Shown here piece by piece: positions 24,434 to 34,534 of a stretch of 64,000 nucleotides of DNA. The stretch is from the NCBI RefSeq assembly GCF_048569485.1, contig NC_134357.1:474666187-474730186 (forward strand). The letters run 5' to 3'. Each line of letters begins with the position of its first letter. Within the stretch, counting starts at the first letter, position 1. This DNA comes from Anomaloglossus baeobatrachus (Eukaryota > Chordata > Amphibia > Anura > Aromobatidae). The notes under the pieces were generated by a model. It searched no databases. It saw only the letters and a program-made list of their open reading frames with translations, and was not told where the DNA came from. The translations under genes and the position numbers were made by a program.

Positions 24434-25757
24434 TCAAACCATTCTATCCTGCCACACCAACCGACCAATATCCGACACAAAATAAGCAGCAAACTCGTCA
24501 CGTATTCCCAACACTTCTCTGGTGGTTCGGAAGGTTGAGTTGCTGTATTGTGTTAATGAACAGTTCATCATTTCTTCTTCAAGTGGAGTAACACCATTGG
24601 ACAACATAAAGTTGTGTAAAATGACACATGCTTTGATGATTTCGTCAACAGTTTCTACTTTAACATTTATCGCTGTTGTCAATATCCTCCATCGAGCGCT
24701 TAAGATCCCAAAAGCGCATTCCACCATGCGCCGTGTTCTACTTAATCGATAATTAAATATTTTTCTATCATGTGTTAACCCACGGCTGGAATATGGTTTT
24801 AATACGTTTTTGGACAATTGAAAGGCCTCATCACCGACACATACAAAGGGGAGTGGTGGTCCTTCACTTTGGAGAAGCGGTGTGGGTGGGGGAAAACCAA
24901 AATGTCCTCCATAAAGATTTCGTCCAATTGCAGAATTTTTTAGAACTTGAGAATCATTTGCTCGTCCGTATGCACCAATGTCAACGGCCAAAAATGTATA
25001 TTGGGCATCGGCAATTTCCATTAGAACAACAGATTTTTTTTTTATATAATTGTAGTACTCCGATCCAGTGTTTTGTGGCTTAATAAACCGGACATGTTTG
25101 CCGTCCACGGCACCGCAGCAATTCGGGAAGTTGCATATTTCGTAGAATTTCTCGGCTGCATCCATCCATTGCTGTTCAGTGGGGTGAGGAATAAATTCAT
25201 CTTTCAGGCATTCCCACAATGCCTGGCATGTTGAGTTGACGATTCCAGATATTGTAGAAATCCCTATTCTGAACTGAAAGTGCAATAACGAGTATGATTC
25301 TCCAGTTGCGAGAAATCTGTAAAAGAAAAAAAGAAAATTATCAATCAAAAAAGGAAAATAATTACATTACATTTTGTGTAGAACATGCTACCATTAAATA
25401 AGCTTACCTCAACGTAATGAGGAGACGCTCGGCTGAACTGATTGCCTTCCGGAAAAAGGTGTCTCTGCGTTTGATGAAAGGATCCACCCGCTCCAACAAA
25501 TGATTAAACATTTCCTCCGGCATGCGCACATAGTTGACAAATTTCTCCGGGTGCATTCGCAATTCAACGTAGAGAGTGTGGAAAACACCATGGAAACTGC
25601 AGCTTTCGTTAATGGGGTGAACCCAATAACGACGCATTCTACGTCGACGACGTTGCTGTTGTCCTACGGAAAATCGATATGCCAATACATTTGCTTGATA
25701 GGAGTATTCTATATAGGCTTGGACGATTTTCCCCGTTATGACACCCATTTTTCTCAT
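24434..25757 (-). CDS. PIF/Harbinger DDE transposase (HARBI1-like), two exons
   Basis: Exon 1 (25408-25757) begins MRKMGVITGKIVQ. Exon 2 is 24434-25316. The 91-bp intron has a GT donor and an ACAG acceptor, and the join LLITLR-FLATGE stays in frame, giving about 410 residues, a normal length for the family. DDE motifs are visible: Asp in GAVDGKHVRF, Asp in AVDIGAYGRANDSQ and Glu in RRMVECAFGILSARWR. An N-terminal segment rich in Arg (QQQRRRRRMRR) may bind DNA or be a nuclear signal. I see no stop or shift, so this copy could encode a working enzyme. It converges on the MADF/Myb-like gene of the same element. Confidence 0.9.
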
Positions 25758-26076
25758 TCACTGACCTGTCAAAGATACACTGTGCCTCCTCTGATATATA
25801 TAAACTGTAAAATGCAAATTTTAGCAAGAACACCCCTTGGGCGGTCCTATTTTTAAAAAAACGGATCTAGACGGATTCCGTTATTTTGACGCATAACGGA
25901 AGCATAACGGATGCAACGGACCTAACGGTTGCGTTATTTTGCAGGAATCTAACGGATTCCTGCACAATAATGCATCCGTTAGGTCCGCTGAAGATCCGTT
26001 AGTTAACGGATACGTCGTTTTGACGCAGCAACGGAGCTAACGGATTCAAGCCAACGCAATTGTGAAAGTAGCCTTA

Positions 26077-26229
26077 TTTAAACGTGATTGTATCCCTGTC
26101 AAAGATTGCATTGGTCTAGTACTATGTGACATGTACATTTATTATCTGCGAGACTGCAAGAGGCAGGGAATAAAAGTAGCTAAAAAGACATGGTGTTTCC
26201 AAATGTGGAACACCTATATGTATCTATAA
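26077..26229 (+). pseudogene. LINE A ORF2, part 3: C-terminal end
   Basis: Reading FKRDCIPVKDCIG then YYLRDCKRQG and ending WNTYMYL, this is the C-terminus of ORF2, matched closely by the end of copy C at 44020-44176. The stop is at 26227-26229. About 250 bp of AT-rich 3' UTR follow and end exactly at U2 nucleotide 38. Confidence 0.8.
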
Positions 26230-26477
26230 ATTTTTTATATTGTGGTTTATATGTCTTTTAATATATTGCTCCTTTATTAGTTTTATATCATGTTTTATGT
26301 TAAAACCGGATTGTGTTTTTTTATGTAATTGTTCTTCTTGCTGATTTTATGCCATGTTTTTATACCGGTGAAACCTGTATGGTCATTGATGTATTTATTG
26401 TCATTTTTATGCATTAAGTCAGCTTGCTGACTTTTTGTTATGTTTCATGATTATAAATAAAGTTTGTTTGAAACGTG

Positions 26478-26628
26478 ATCTGTTCTTATCAGTTTAATAT
26501 CTGATACGTCCCCTATCTGGGGACCATATATTAAATGGATTTTTAGAACAGGGAGATGGAAGAAGAGCTTGCTCTGTCCACTCCATGCATTGACCTGGTA
26601 TTGCAGTACCTCCAGGACCGGTGCACCC
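26478..26628 (+). ncRNA. RNU2: U2 snRNA gene A, 3' part (nucleotides 38-188)
   Basis: The sequence starts ATCTGTTCTTATCAG and runs through the Sm-site region and the 3' stem-loops to GGTGCACCC, 151 bases as expected for U2 nucleotides 38-188. The 5' 37 bases, with the start of the branch-point recognition element, are absent here because LINE A intervenes. U2 pairs with the intron branch site in the spliceosome. This copy cannot give a normal U2. Confidence 0.93.
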
Positions 26629-26640
26629 CTTCTTAACCCA

Positions 26641-26655
26641 GTTTCCAAAAGCAGA
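26641..26655 (+). terminator. snRNA 3' box of U2 unit A
   Basis: GTTTCCAAAAGCAGA fits the vertebrate snRNA 3' box GTTT(N0-3)AAARNNAGA exactly. It lies 12 bases after the U2 3' end, the normal distance for Integrator-dependent 3' end formation. Confidence 0.85.
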
Positions 26656-28051
26656 ACTCAATTCACCTGATTCATATTTGCCCGATTAATGAATTGAAAG
26701 AAAGCCAACAACTTCATATGCACCTCAATTTGGCCAATTCACTTTTGTCACTTTCACCCTTTTACTTGCTTTTTTCAACCAAAAGCTGTACCAAATAGCA
26801 AACTCATCTCCGCTCAACTTGACCAACTCTGCTATGTCCTGTGCAGTATCTTGCTCTCTATCTTATCTAGATCATTTGCAATTGAATGGAATAGATCCCT
26901 TTTGGACAAAGTGGATTCAGCTGCTGCTGCAGTGACTACAGGTGTGAGAAGATGCAGAATTGGCATCAGGTGCTGTCTATCAGCTTCCACTCCAATTAAA
27001 GTTCCCTGTTTATTCCTACCATGCATTGTTTTTTGGTGTTTTCTTTGAGCAATGATGATGTCTTTCCTGATCTGTTGGCTGCCTCTCCTGGAGGGAGAGT
27101 TTGCTTGCTCTTGGACTTTCAAAAAGAGAGGTCATGATAGACATTTAGCTGCTGAGCCCAATTGGGGACAGCCATTGGTGATGAATGTGTTGCAACCTGC
27201 TGCGAAGCCTGATACCGCAATATAAGTAACGTCTAATAGCAACAATGAGCGGCCTATGAAATTAATTAGTACTTTCATTAAGCATACTTAAACGGCTAAT
27301 TGGGAAAAGACAAACTGTAAAAACCCCTCTCTAAGTTTTGTTAGTAAAGTTTTCTGTAGTATGCCTGTTTATTTATTTTCCCTTTGGATAGTGCAAAACA
27401 AGAAGAGACGGAACACTGGAGTGTCACAATGCCGCCATGGAAATGTCAAGGCTGCAGCCATGGAACCTCAATGGAATCTCCGCATGTCACAATGCCCCCC
27501 GCTGACCTCACAATAGCACTGCTGCCTATAAAGCCAGCTACGCAGCAGTAGTTGCTCAATGGGCCGGATGGTGGGCTAGGGGAAGGAGAGGGCAAACACT
27601 CTTCTTCCCGGCTGGTGGGGGGATGACAGGGAAAGGGATTCGGGTGGTGGGAGAGATGCAGAGGGCAGGGATTGGGGGCTGGGAGGGGAAGGGAAAAGAT
27701 TAGGGTTTGGGGATGGTGGAAGGGCTTTCTACGGGTAAGGATGGGAAAGGGTGGCAGTGACGGAAAGTCATGTTCTGTCCTGTCCTATCTGTCTTTTTGT
27801 ATCATGAATTGGAAAGACCGCAAGGGGGAGGGGAGGTGCTTGTGTCCAAAAGGAGGAGTTATTCAGATTCATTGCTGTGGGCAGCGACTGCAAAACACAC
27901 CATTCTTCTTGTTTTTGCTCTGCAAAACAGCCTTTTCAAGGGTTGGCTTGGGTGACAAAATGTCTTCTGTAGGCATGGGTTTGTCTCCATCTCCCTAAGA
28001 TGTGGCCAGCATAGGCCAGGGTGCCACCCAAGGCCGAAACCAATTCTGGTT
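26656..28051 (+). other. U2 intergenic spacer with promoter (unit A to B)
   Basis: This spacer of about 1.4 kb is repeated with small changes at 44604-46011 and 52501-53710, which defines the tandem U2 unit. It holds no credible ORF. Recognisable blocks are a pyrimidine-rich start, TATAAAGCCAGC-like and GCAGCAGTAGTTGCTCA motifs near 27525-27560, a G-rich purine stretch at 27560-27740, and a conserved promoter-proximal region from about 27750. I found no convincing octamer at the usual enhancer distance. Confidence 0.75.
27991..28005 (+). promoter_or_regulatory. PSE-like element of U2 unit B
   Basis: CTCCCTAAGATGTGG lies at -61 to -47 of U2 nucleotide 1. The same block at the same distance precedes the U2 halves of units C, D and F. 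That position is where the proximal sequence element of Pol II snRNA genes lies, bound by SNAPc. There is no TATA box at -30, as expected for a Pol II snRNA gene. Confidence 0.7.
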
Positions 28052-28086
28052 ATCGCTTCTCGGCCTTTTGGCTGCGATCTGGTGTT
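28052..28086 (+). ncRNA. RNU2: U2 snRNA gene B, 5' part (about nucleotides 1-35)
   Basis: ATCGCTTCTCGGCCTTTTGG matches U2 nucleotides 1-20 exactly. The following bases (CTGCGATCTGGTGTT) differ from the usual CTAAGATCAAGTGTA at four positions. LINE B follows, and the 3' part resumes at 33884. Confidence 0.88.
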
Positions 28087-28123
28087 GAAAATCCTACTAG
28101 CATTGGGTTGTAGTACATTAGGT

Positions 28124-28221
28124 GTCTGGGGTACCCCGCCTTTCGGCCTTAGGTGCGGGTCCCACTCTTGTAGTGGGTCCAATCCTTTGCTGCTTTTGGG
28201 AGGTGGGCTTAGTCCCTAGAC
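28124..28221 (+). promoter_or_regulatory. Conserved structured 5' leader RNA of LINE B
   Basis: GTCTGGGG (28124-28131) can pair with CCCTAGAC (28214-28221). Inside the loop CCCACT (28161-28166) can pair with AGTGGG (28172-28177). The motif AACGAG follows the outer stem. The same layout with different but still pairing bases is present in copies C and D, and partly in F, so the fold is probably real. Its function is unknown. Confidence 0.6.
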
Positions 28222-28297
28222 AACGAGTTGCGATCGCTCAGCTGGATTATCTTTGGATTTTCCAGTGAGTATTTTGTTGCAGAATATCCCCATTGCC

Positions 28298-29744
28298 ATG
28301 GATGTGGATCCTGGCGTTATTCCCACCTATGCTCGCCTAAAGCATACGGTACGGGTATACTTCAAGAAAGGAGGGAGTGATGGTCGTGGCTTAAGATATA
28401 TCGTGGGAGAGGTGCTTGAACGCACCTTTTCAGTGCGTAAACAGGAGATCTTGGCCATCCAGGACTACCCTCGACGAGGTGTGTACAATATTACCTTTAT
28501 AGGAGAGGGCACCCACCGAGATTTCTGTACTAAAACTAAGCACCCGGATGTGATCTTCTAAAAGAAACCATACCTTAAAGGTATAACTATTGTAGAGCAC
28601 AAAATAGACAAGGTTAAGACTCTTATTGTTAAAATGTATTCCCCCTATGTGACTGAGACTGAAATGACTTCATTTCTTAATAACTTTTTTCTCCAAGGTG
28701 GTGTGTCAACGGAAAGTAATGAATGAGTGTGGTATATAGACTAGTAAATGGAGGTATGTAGTCACTTGTATTAAAGACCCTATGGTAGCAGGAGGAATAA
28801 GATTACCTCCAGCCCGTTTTAAAATAGGGAATACAAATGGTGACCTTTTTTTTAATGGTATGCCTCCCTTTTGTCGAAAATGTAAAATATATGGGCATTC
28901 TGATTGTGATGTTACTTGTGTTTCTTGTGGGGGTAAAGATCATAAAACTGATAAATGCCCAAAAGGAAGCATGTGTACTAATTGTATGTGAAATCCTAAC
29001 TTTTTTTTCAAATGTCCCTACAGGAATGTCTGGGGAAAGCCACGAGTGGAGAAGCCTTCGGCCCCTGACCAACCCTTGGCTGGTTCGGACAAGCCTATGG
29101 AAAAGGAGGATGGAGAGAGAGCTGGAGATGAGCCAAGCAAACAAACTCAGGCTGCAGAAGGCATCCCCATGTCAGATGAATTGGCGAAGGAAAGGAGGGA
29201 ACGGTAGGGCAGAAGGCCGGAGGCGGCCTCCATAGAGAGGACAGAAGTGTCTGCCGAAGGCCAATCCTCATTTTCGTATGCTCCCGGGATGACTCCCAGA
29301 TGCCAGACTTCTGGGCCAAAGAGACGTAAGTTGCAGGGGTCTTGGGAGGACCCTGAGGTAGTACCCCCTCCGGATCCTCCGGATGGCTGTGGGAACCCAA
29401 TGGAGTGTCAGCAGGAGGGAAAGACCCTACCCTCTTCAGAAATGGAGATAGGGACTGGAGTAGCTGCCTCCATGATCCCTGAGACCCCGGTCAATGTGCT
29501 GATTACACCCGAGGCGCGTGTGCTCGATGAGACTCTTCCCGACCATTCCGTTAAAGGAGATGGAATGGAATGTCTAGAGCAGGGAGACGGGTCAGCTGAC
29601 CAGATGTAAATTACTAGAATGACAACTGAGTATGTCCCGGGAGGTGTGCAGCCTGAGACGTTAACTGGAGGGGAGTCCTCAGATACAGACTCTTTGCAAA
29701 CGGTCATCTCCGGCAATCAATTCTACTCCGAGGGAGAAGTATAA
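28298..29744 (+). pseudogene. LINE B ORF1 (nucleic-acid-binding protein)
   Basis: The frame begins at the ATG at 28298 (MDVDPGVIPTYARLKHTVRV); an upstream in-frame ATG-like extension from 28253 is less likely. A middle region with Cys-rich knuckles follows (CRKCKIYGHSDC, CVSCGGKDHKTDKC). The tail is acidic and ends GNQFYSEGEV before a stop at 29744. Breaks include a stop at 28559-28561, a stop near 28724 and shifts near 28780, 28990 and 29220. Tx1 ORF1 proteins bind element RNA. ORF2 starts 55 bases downstream. Confidence 0.75.
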
Positions 29745-29798
29745 AACCAGCTGAGGTAAGAGTTAAAAAGTGCCTAATTATCCTTCTTCTCTTCTCTT

Positions 29799-32700
29799 AT
29801 GGCAGGGGTTAAGGGTGTGTCTCTAAATGTGAGAGGGCTTAAAACACAGGCAAAAAGAGTGGCATTATTTGACTTTCTTACTACTCTGAGTGCAACTGTA
29901 TTTTTTTACAAGTGTGTTCTATACCACATAATTTAAATTATGAGTATGAGAAAGATAGGCCATATGGACCCTCAGTATGGTCGGGATCAAATGGGTCCAG
30001 GTCAGCAGGGGTCGCCATTCTTTTTAGGGGGAACGCTTTTATTGATTCTGTTCAAGAGATTTTACCTGGGAGAATTTTATTAGTTGAAGCTATTATTGAT
30101 GGTTATAAATGGCAATTTTTAAATTTTTATGGATCCGCAGACAAGCAAAAAAGAGCTGAAATGTTAGATATGTTACCCTTATTTCTTAATTACTCTACCC
30201 CGATCATTTTAGCAGGTGATTTTAATTGCATTTTAGGTGGTGAGAAAAGACTTTCTAGTGCAACAAGTAGAAATTATGATAAAACTTCTTTTATGCTTAG
30301 AAACATTGTGCAGGATTTTAAATTAAACAATGTTTTTAAGGAATGCAATAAAGATTTACCATTGAAGGATTGGGTGACATGGAGCAATGTTAACTGTAGC
30401 TCAAGAATTGATTTTATTTTCTGCTCTAAGTCCGTGCTGCCTTTTAAATGTGAGCTTCTAACTACTGTATTTTCTGATCATAAACTTTCATCCTTTTATG
30501 TAAAACATGATGATTTTTTTTAAAAAAGGGAAAGGTTCCTGGAAGTTAAATGTCTCCCTTTTAGAAGACCCTAAAATTTTAACTGACTTTACTAATTTTT
30601 ATTTACATTTTAAGAGAATAAGAGACCCTCATGTTCCCTTCAGCAGGTGGTGGGAAAAAATGAAAAAAAAAAAAAAAAAAAGATTTTTTAATAAGGCAGG
30701 AGCTCAGAAGGTAAATGAAAAGAGAGAATTTTATACCCAACTTACTACCAGGCTAGAAACCTTATATAAATTAAGAAATAATGATATGGAAGTGGAGAAA
30801 GAATTAGTGACCTAAAAAATTAAATCCACCACACACTAGAACAAAAAGGGAAAAAGCTAATTTTTCATGCTAAGGTCAAACATATTGAAAATAATGAAAC
30901 ATGTTCAAGGTATTTTTTTAAATGTATGGTCAAAAAGCGGGTTTTTATCAACTCTATGGAAAGGGAGAAAAATATAGAGGGGATTTTAGCCAAAGTGCAT
31001 GAGTTTTATTCTGAGCTTTTTAACACAAAAAAATATTGATAATTGTTTTACAGAAAGTATTCTAGATGACATTTCCACCATTCTTGATCCTGTTTCACAA
31101 GATTTTTTAATACAGGACCTGAGTGAGGAGGAGGTATCAGACACTGTGAGGAGTTTCAAGACTGGTAAAGTACCGGGACCCGATGGTATAGCTATAGAGT
31201 TTTACTCCACATTTTATGACATTTTACAAGAGGATTTATTTTCTGTTTTTAGCGAGGTTTTTAAAACAAAAACTCTACCCACCTCTTGGAGGAAGGGTGA
31301 GGTTACCCTAATACATAAAATAGGGGACAAATCTAGTCTAAAAAATTGGCGACCTATCACTCTTCTAAATTCTGATTACAAAATACTGGCAAAAATATGT
31401 GCAAATAGATTGAAAAAAGTGATAATGTAATTCATGTAAATCAAGTGTGCGGTATACCGGGAAGGAGTGTGTGGGAAAACTTAAATTTAATTAAAGATGT
31501 GATTGATGACACAAAGTCAAGGGGAAGTCAGTTGGCGGTCCTGTCCTTAGACTTCAAAAAAGCCTTTGACAGAGTGTCAAGGCCCCTTTACACACTGAGA
31601 CTTTCTAGCGATCCCACCAGCGAACCCAACCTGGCCGGGATCGCTACAAAGTCTCTGGTGAGTCGCTGGTGAGCTGTCAAACAGGCAGACCTGGCCAATG
31701 ACGCAACAGCGATCCGGACCTGCAGAACGATCTAGCTAGTCGTTGGGGACATTGTAAAGCAGCTTTTTGAAAGGGAAGTCGCTAACGAAGTCGCTGTAAA
31801 GGCCCCTTTACACACTGAGACTTTCTAGCGATCATGCTGCACAGCGGGAAACAAAGGACCAAAGAATGGTCCTGAGAGATGTGTAGTGATCAGCAACCTC
31901 ACAGCAGGGGCCAGGTCGCTGATGTGTTTCACACACTGCAATGTCGCTGGGGAGGTCGCTATTACGTCACAAAACTGGTGACGTTACAGCGATGTCGTTT
32001 GCAATGTTGCAGTGTGTAAAGCCACCTTTACACCAGTTCCTATTTAAGGTTTTATCATGCATGGGAATACCTGAAGGATTTTTATTGTCTCTTAAAGCAT
32101 TTTATCACAATTGTACTAGTAAAATTTTAGTTAATGGTTTTAAAACAAAGGAGGTGGTTTTAAACTTTGGGGTTAAACAAGGTTGCCTCCTGTCCCCTCT
32201 ATTATTTGTGTGTGCTCCTGAACCTTTACTTTGTGCTTTGAGGAGAGATAAGCAGATCCGTGGTATCCCGTTGCCGGGGGGAGGAGGTTTGGAAGCTAAG
32301 GTAACGGGCTACATGGATGATGTGGTGATAATGTGTGAAGATGCCCTGTCTATTAGGAAAACGCTTAAACAGGTGGAATATTTTTGTTGTGGATCCGGTT
32401 TTAAGGTTAATTTAAACAAAAGCGGTATTCTTAATGCGGGGAATATGACACTAAATGATATTCCAGTACCTGAATGTGAGTCTGTGAAGATTTCAGGGGT
32501 GCTCTTTAATGAGACAAATAAAGGGAAAGAAAGTTGGGAGGTCATTGCACAAAAGGTAAATCAAAAACTGTGTATGTGGAGGCTAAGAAAGCTGACAATG
32601 GAAGGGAAGGTTCTAAGTATAAAAATGGTCATCCTTCCTTTGTTACTGTATTTGAGCCTTGTCTTCCCCCCTCCCACACGAATTAACAAAATCATCAAAG

Positions 32701-33623
32701 CATGTTTTACTTTTTTTTGGAATTCAAAGATGGAGAAATTAAAAAGAGAAGTGGTAATCAAACCTAAAGAAAAAGGTGTTAAAGATTTTCCAGATTTTAG
32801 AGCTTTTGTTTATATAAGATTTTTTGTTTTATGTTTTAATGCCCTTTCAAAAACTAACTACTGGTCATACTTTATCCGTTTTAATACTGGTTATTTTATG
32901 AGACGCCTTGGTTGGTTCCCAACGGTTTTAAGCTCCCCATACGCTTTTAATATGCTAGATAGTTATGTCATTTTGGAAACTATTGTTAATTCTTATGATT
33001 TGAAAGGGAAATTTGTAGAGGATATAAAAGACAGTAAAAAGATTTTAAAGAGTTTTAAGGATAAACAGCCAATAACACAGATCGGGAATTTTAATGAAGT
33101 TAAGTGTGTTGAAATATTTCAAAAGATTAATGTATCGTACCTTTTTAATTCCCAGAAGGACCTGGCCTGGAGCTGTGTGCATGATTGTCTTCCATGCAGA
33201 GCATTCCAACACAGAAGAGGACTTGTGACTACCACCAGATGTCCAAGGGAAAGATGCTTCGGAGATGAGACGGTGCTACATATTTTATGGATTTGTCATT
33301 TTGCACGGCAAATATGGACACAATTTTTTCCTTTATTGCAAAAAATGACGGACATTAGAGACTTGACCTTTGAGACTATTTTATTTGGATATGTGGAATG
33401 TCCCACCATCAATAAGATCATCGCATGAAAGACAATCAGCACAGTCAAGGAACCTCTGTGGAAGGCCAGGAACATCCTTCTTTTTAAGCATGATGTTTTA
33501 TCTGTGAAGGATGTTATAGCATTGGCTTTTAGTGACATGTATCTATATTATGTCCTGGATGAAAAGAAGAATGTCCTTTTATCAAAGAAGTGGTTTGTAA
33601 AGGAGTGGAACTCCGCAATTTAA
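29799..33623 (+). pseudogene. LINE B ORF2 (APE endonuclease and reverse transcriptase)
   Basis: The ATG at 29799 gives MAGVKGVSLNVRGLK. Endonuclease motifs are GPSVWSG, AGDFNCI near 30213, SRIDFIF near 30402 and SDHKL near 30475. RT motifs are GKVPGPDGIAIEFY near 31165, NWRPITLLN near 31343, LDFKKAFDRVS near 31550, GVKQGCLLSPLLF near 32170 and the catalytic GYMDDVVIM near 32308. The C-terminal CLPCRAFQHRRGL and Cys/His region lies near 33190-33300, and the end WNSAI stops at 33621-33623. Breaks include a shift near 29915, stops near 30521, 30813, 31427 and 33426, and the MITE at 31580. The 1.4-kb stretch from 32028 is open for most of the RT palm and C-terminus. Confidence 0.85.
31580..32027. 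mobile_element. Harbinger-like MITE (448 bp) in LINE B RT
   Basis: The ends AGGCCCCTTTACACACTG and, inverted, AGGTGGCTTTACACACTG are flanked by TCA (31577-31579) and TTA (32028-32030). Removal leaves a continuous ORF2 reading FDRVS(H)QFLFKV. The left end is repeated internally at about 31801, so the element holds a partial tandem duplication. The TSD pair differs at its middle base, so either one copy mutated or the exact ends are off by a base. Confidence 0.65.
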
Positions 33624-33883
33624 AGGACTAATTTTAGTATGTAATTTATATGTTGAATGTACAGAAAATGTGGTTGGTGTTCTTTATAGGAGTAAAGCCC
33701 TGCAATGTAAAGGAACTGTTTTAATATGCAAAATAAATGTAAATGATGTTTTGATACTATGTAACTGAGATACAAATGTAATTAAAAGAAATCTTGTAAA
33801 ATTGAATGTTTTTAATGTAATGTACTTTTATATCCAATAATAAACGGGTGTACCTTTGTTTTAGGTACTTCCAAGTTAAAAAA

Positions 33884-33949
33884 ATCTGTTCTTATCAGTT
33901 TAATATCTGATATGTTGCCTATCTGGGGACCATATATTAAATGGATTTT
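33884..33949 (+). ncRNA. RNU2: U2 snRNA gene B, truncated 3' part (nucleotides 38-103)
   Basis: ATCTGTTCTTATCAG begins directly after the poly-A end of LINE B. The U2 sequence stops after ATGGATTTT, where a U2 spacer sequence is joined. The 3' stem-loops and 3' box are missing. This is a deletion or unequal-exchange scar. Confidence 0.88.
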
Positions 33950-34296
33950 GATTGTGGTTTGGGGGATGGTGGAAGGGCTTTCTACGGGTAAGGATGGGAA
34001 AGGGTGGCAGTGACGGAAAGTCAGGCAGCTTGTTCTGTCCTGTTTGTCTTTTTGTATCATGAATTGGAAAGACCGCAAGGGAGATGGGGGAGGGGAGGTG
34101 CTTGTGTCCAAAAGGAGGAGTTATTCAGATTCATTGCAGTGGGCGGCGGCTGCAAAACGCACCATTCTTCTTGTTTTTGCTCTACAAAACAGCCTTTTCA
34201 AGGGTTGGCTTGGGTAGGTGTGGGTTTGTCTCCATCTCCCTAAGATGTGGCCAGCATAGGCCAAGGTGCCACCCAAGGCCGAAACCAATTTGGTTT
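33950..34296 (+). other. Shortened U2 spacer between units B and C
   Basis: Only the last 347 bp of the spacer are present, starting GATTGTGGTTTGGGGGATGG, which corresponds to 45652 in the full spacer of unit D. More than 1 kb of spacer is missing compared with the other units. The promoter-proximal block is retained. Confidence 0.75.
34236..34250 (+). promoter_or_regulatory. PSE-like element of U2 unit C
   Basis: CTCCCTAAGATGTGG lies at -61 to -47 of the U2 start at 34297, identical in sequence and distance to unit B. Confidence 0.7.
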
Positions 34297-34333
34297 ATCG
34301 CTTCTCGGCCTTTTGGCTGAGATCAGATGCAGA
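34297..34333 (+). ncRNA. RNU2: U2 snRNA gene C, 5' part (about nucleotides 1-37)
   Basis: The first 22 bases match U2. The next 15 (GAGATCAGATGCAGA) are diverged from AAGATCAAGTGTAGT. LINE C follows. The 3' part is at 44426. Confidence 0.85.
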
Positions 34334-34368
34334 GCTTAATTGTTTTTTTCTGGTTTTGTCTGGAAGGT

Positions 34369-34467
34369 GCCCAGGGTACCCGGCTCCTTGGCTTGGGTGG
34401 ATCGTTTCACCTCACGGTGGGAATTCACCCCCCTGCTGCTATTGGGGAGCCAGATTAGTCCTTGGGC
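34369..34467 (+). promoter_or_regulatory. Conserved structured 5' leader RNA of LINE C
   Basis: GCCCAGGG (34369-34376) pairs with CCTTGGGC (34460-34467), with one G-U pair. An inner hairpin TTTCACC (34405-34411) with GGTGGGA (34416-34422) lies between them. AACGAG follows the outer stem. Compared with copy B the outer stem has changed on both sides and kept pairing. Confidence 0.6.
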
Positions 34468-34534
34468 AACGAGCGGTGGTCCCCCGGCGAAAGGCCGTGC
34501 TTGTGTAGACGGAAAGCCTTTTGCCATTTGCTAA

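Larger units (their letters stand above)
19485..26073. mobile_element. Full-length PIF/Harbinger DNA transposon (6.6 kb)
   Basis: The ends are GGGTACTTTCACACTTGCGTT on the left and, inverted, GGCTACTTTCACAATTGCGTT on the right. TTA lies on both sides (19482-19484 and 26074-26076). Removing the element with one TTA rejoins the LINE A reading AACATTCTG-TTA-TTTAAACGTG, parallel to copy B. Two genes point towards each other: a spliced MADF/Myb-like gene on the plus strand and a spliced DDE transposase on the minus strand. This is the two-gene plan of animal Harbinger elements. Subterminal repeats with CGTTAACGGAATCC-like cores occur at both ends. The left 1.3 kb and 22763-23489 are low-complexity and non-coding. 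A likely solo LTR lies at 23490-24164. Confidence 0.88.
1..26477 (+). mobile_element. U2-targeted LINE copy A (Tx1 clade, Keno-like), heavily nested
   Basis: This is a non-LTR retrotransposon entered near the end of its ORF1; its 5' end and its 5' U2 half lie outside the window. LINE sequence occupies 1-432, 811-2247, 17834-19484 and 26074-26477. The pieces are separated by a Harbinger MITE, a Gypsy LTR array and a 6.6-kb Harbinger transposon. Removing each insertion with one copy of its target duplication restores the alignment to the related ORF2 of copies B and C. The 3' end (AATAAAGTTTGTTTGAAACGTG-type tail) abuts U2 nucleotide 38 at 26478, and copy C has nearly the same tail. ORF2 has several internal frame breaks, so this copy cannot move by itself. 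Assignment to the Tx1 clade rests on the APE endonuclease, the RT, the C-terminal zinc motif and the U2 site. Confidence 0.85.
28087..33883 (+). mobile_element. U2-targeted LINE copy B (Tx1 clade, Keno-like), near full length
   Basis: The element sits between U2 halves in the sense direction. It has a structured 5' leader, ORF1 with Cys-rich knuckles, ORF2 with endonuclease and RT, and a 260-bp 3' UTR ending in AAAAAAA directly before U2 nucleotide 38. Coding is AT-rich. ORF1 and ORF2 carry several stops and shifts, and a Harbinger MITE sits in the RT. It is clearly related to copies A and C but not the same subfamily, since the 3' tail and ORF1 differ. It is not active by itself. Confidence 0.88.

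Noticed and set aside
26866-26881. ATTTGCAA as a U2 distal sequence element (octamer)
   Set aside because: It lies more than 1.1 kb upstream of the U2 start, far from the usual -220 position, and differs from the octamer by one base.
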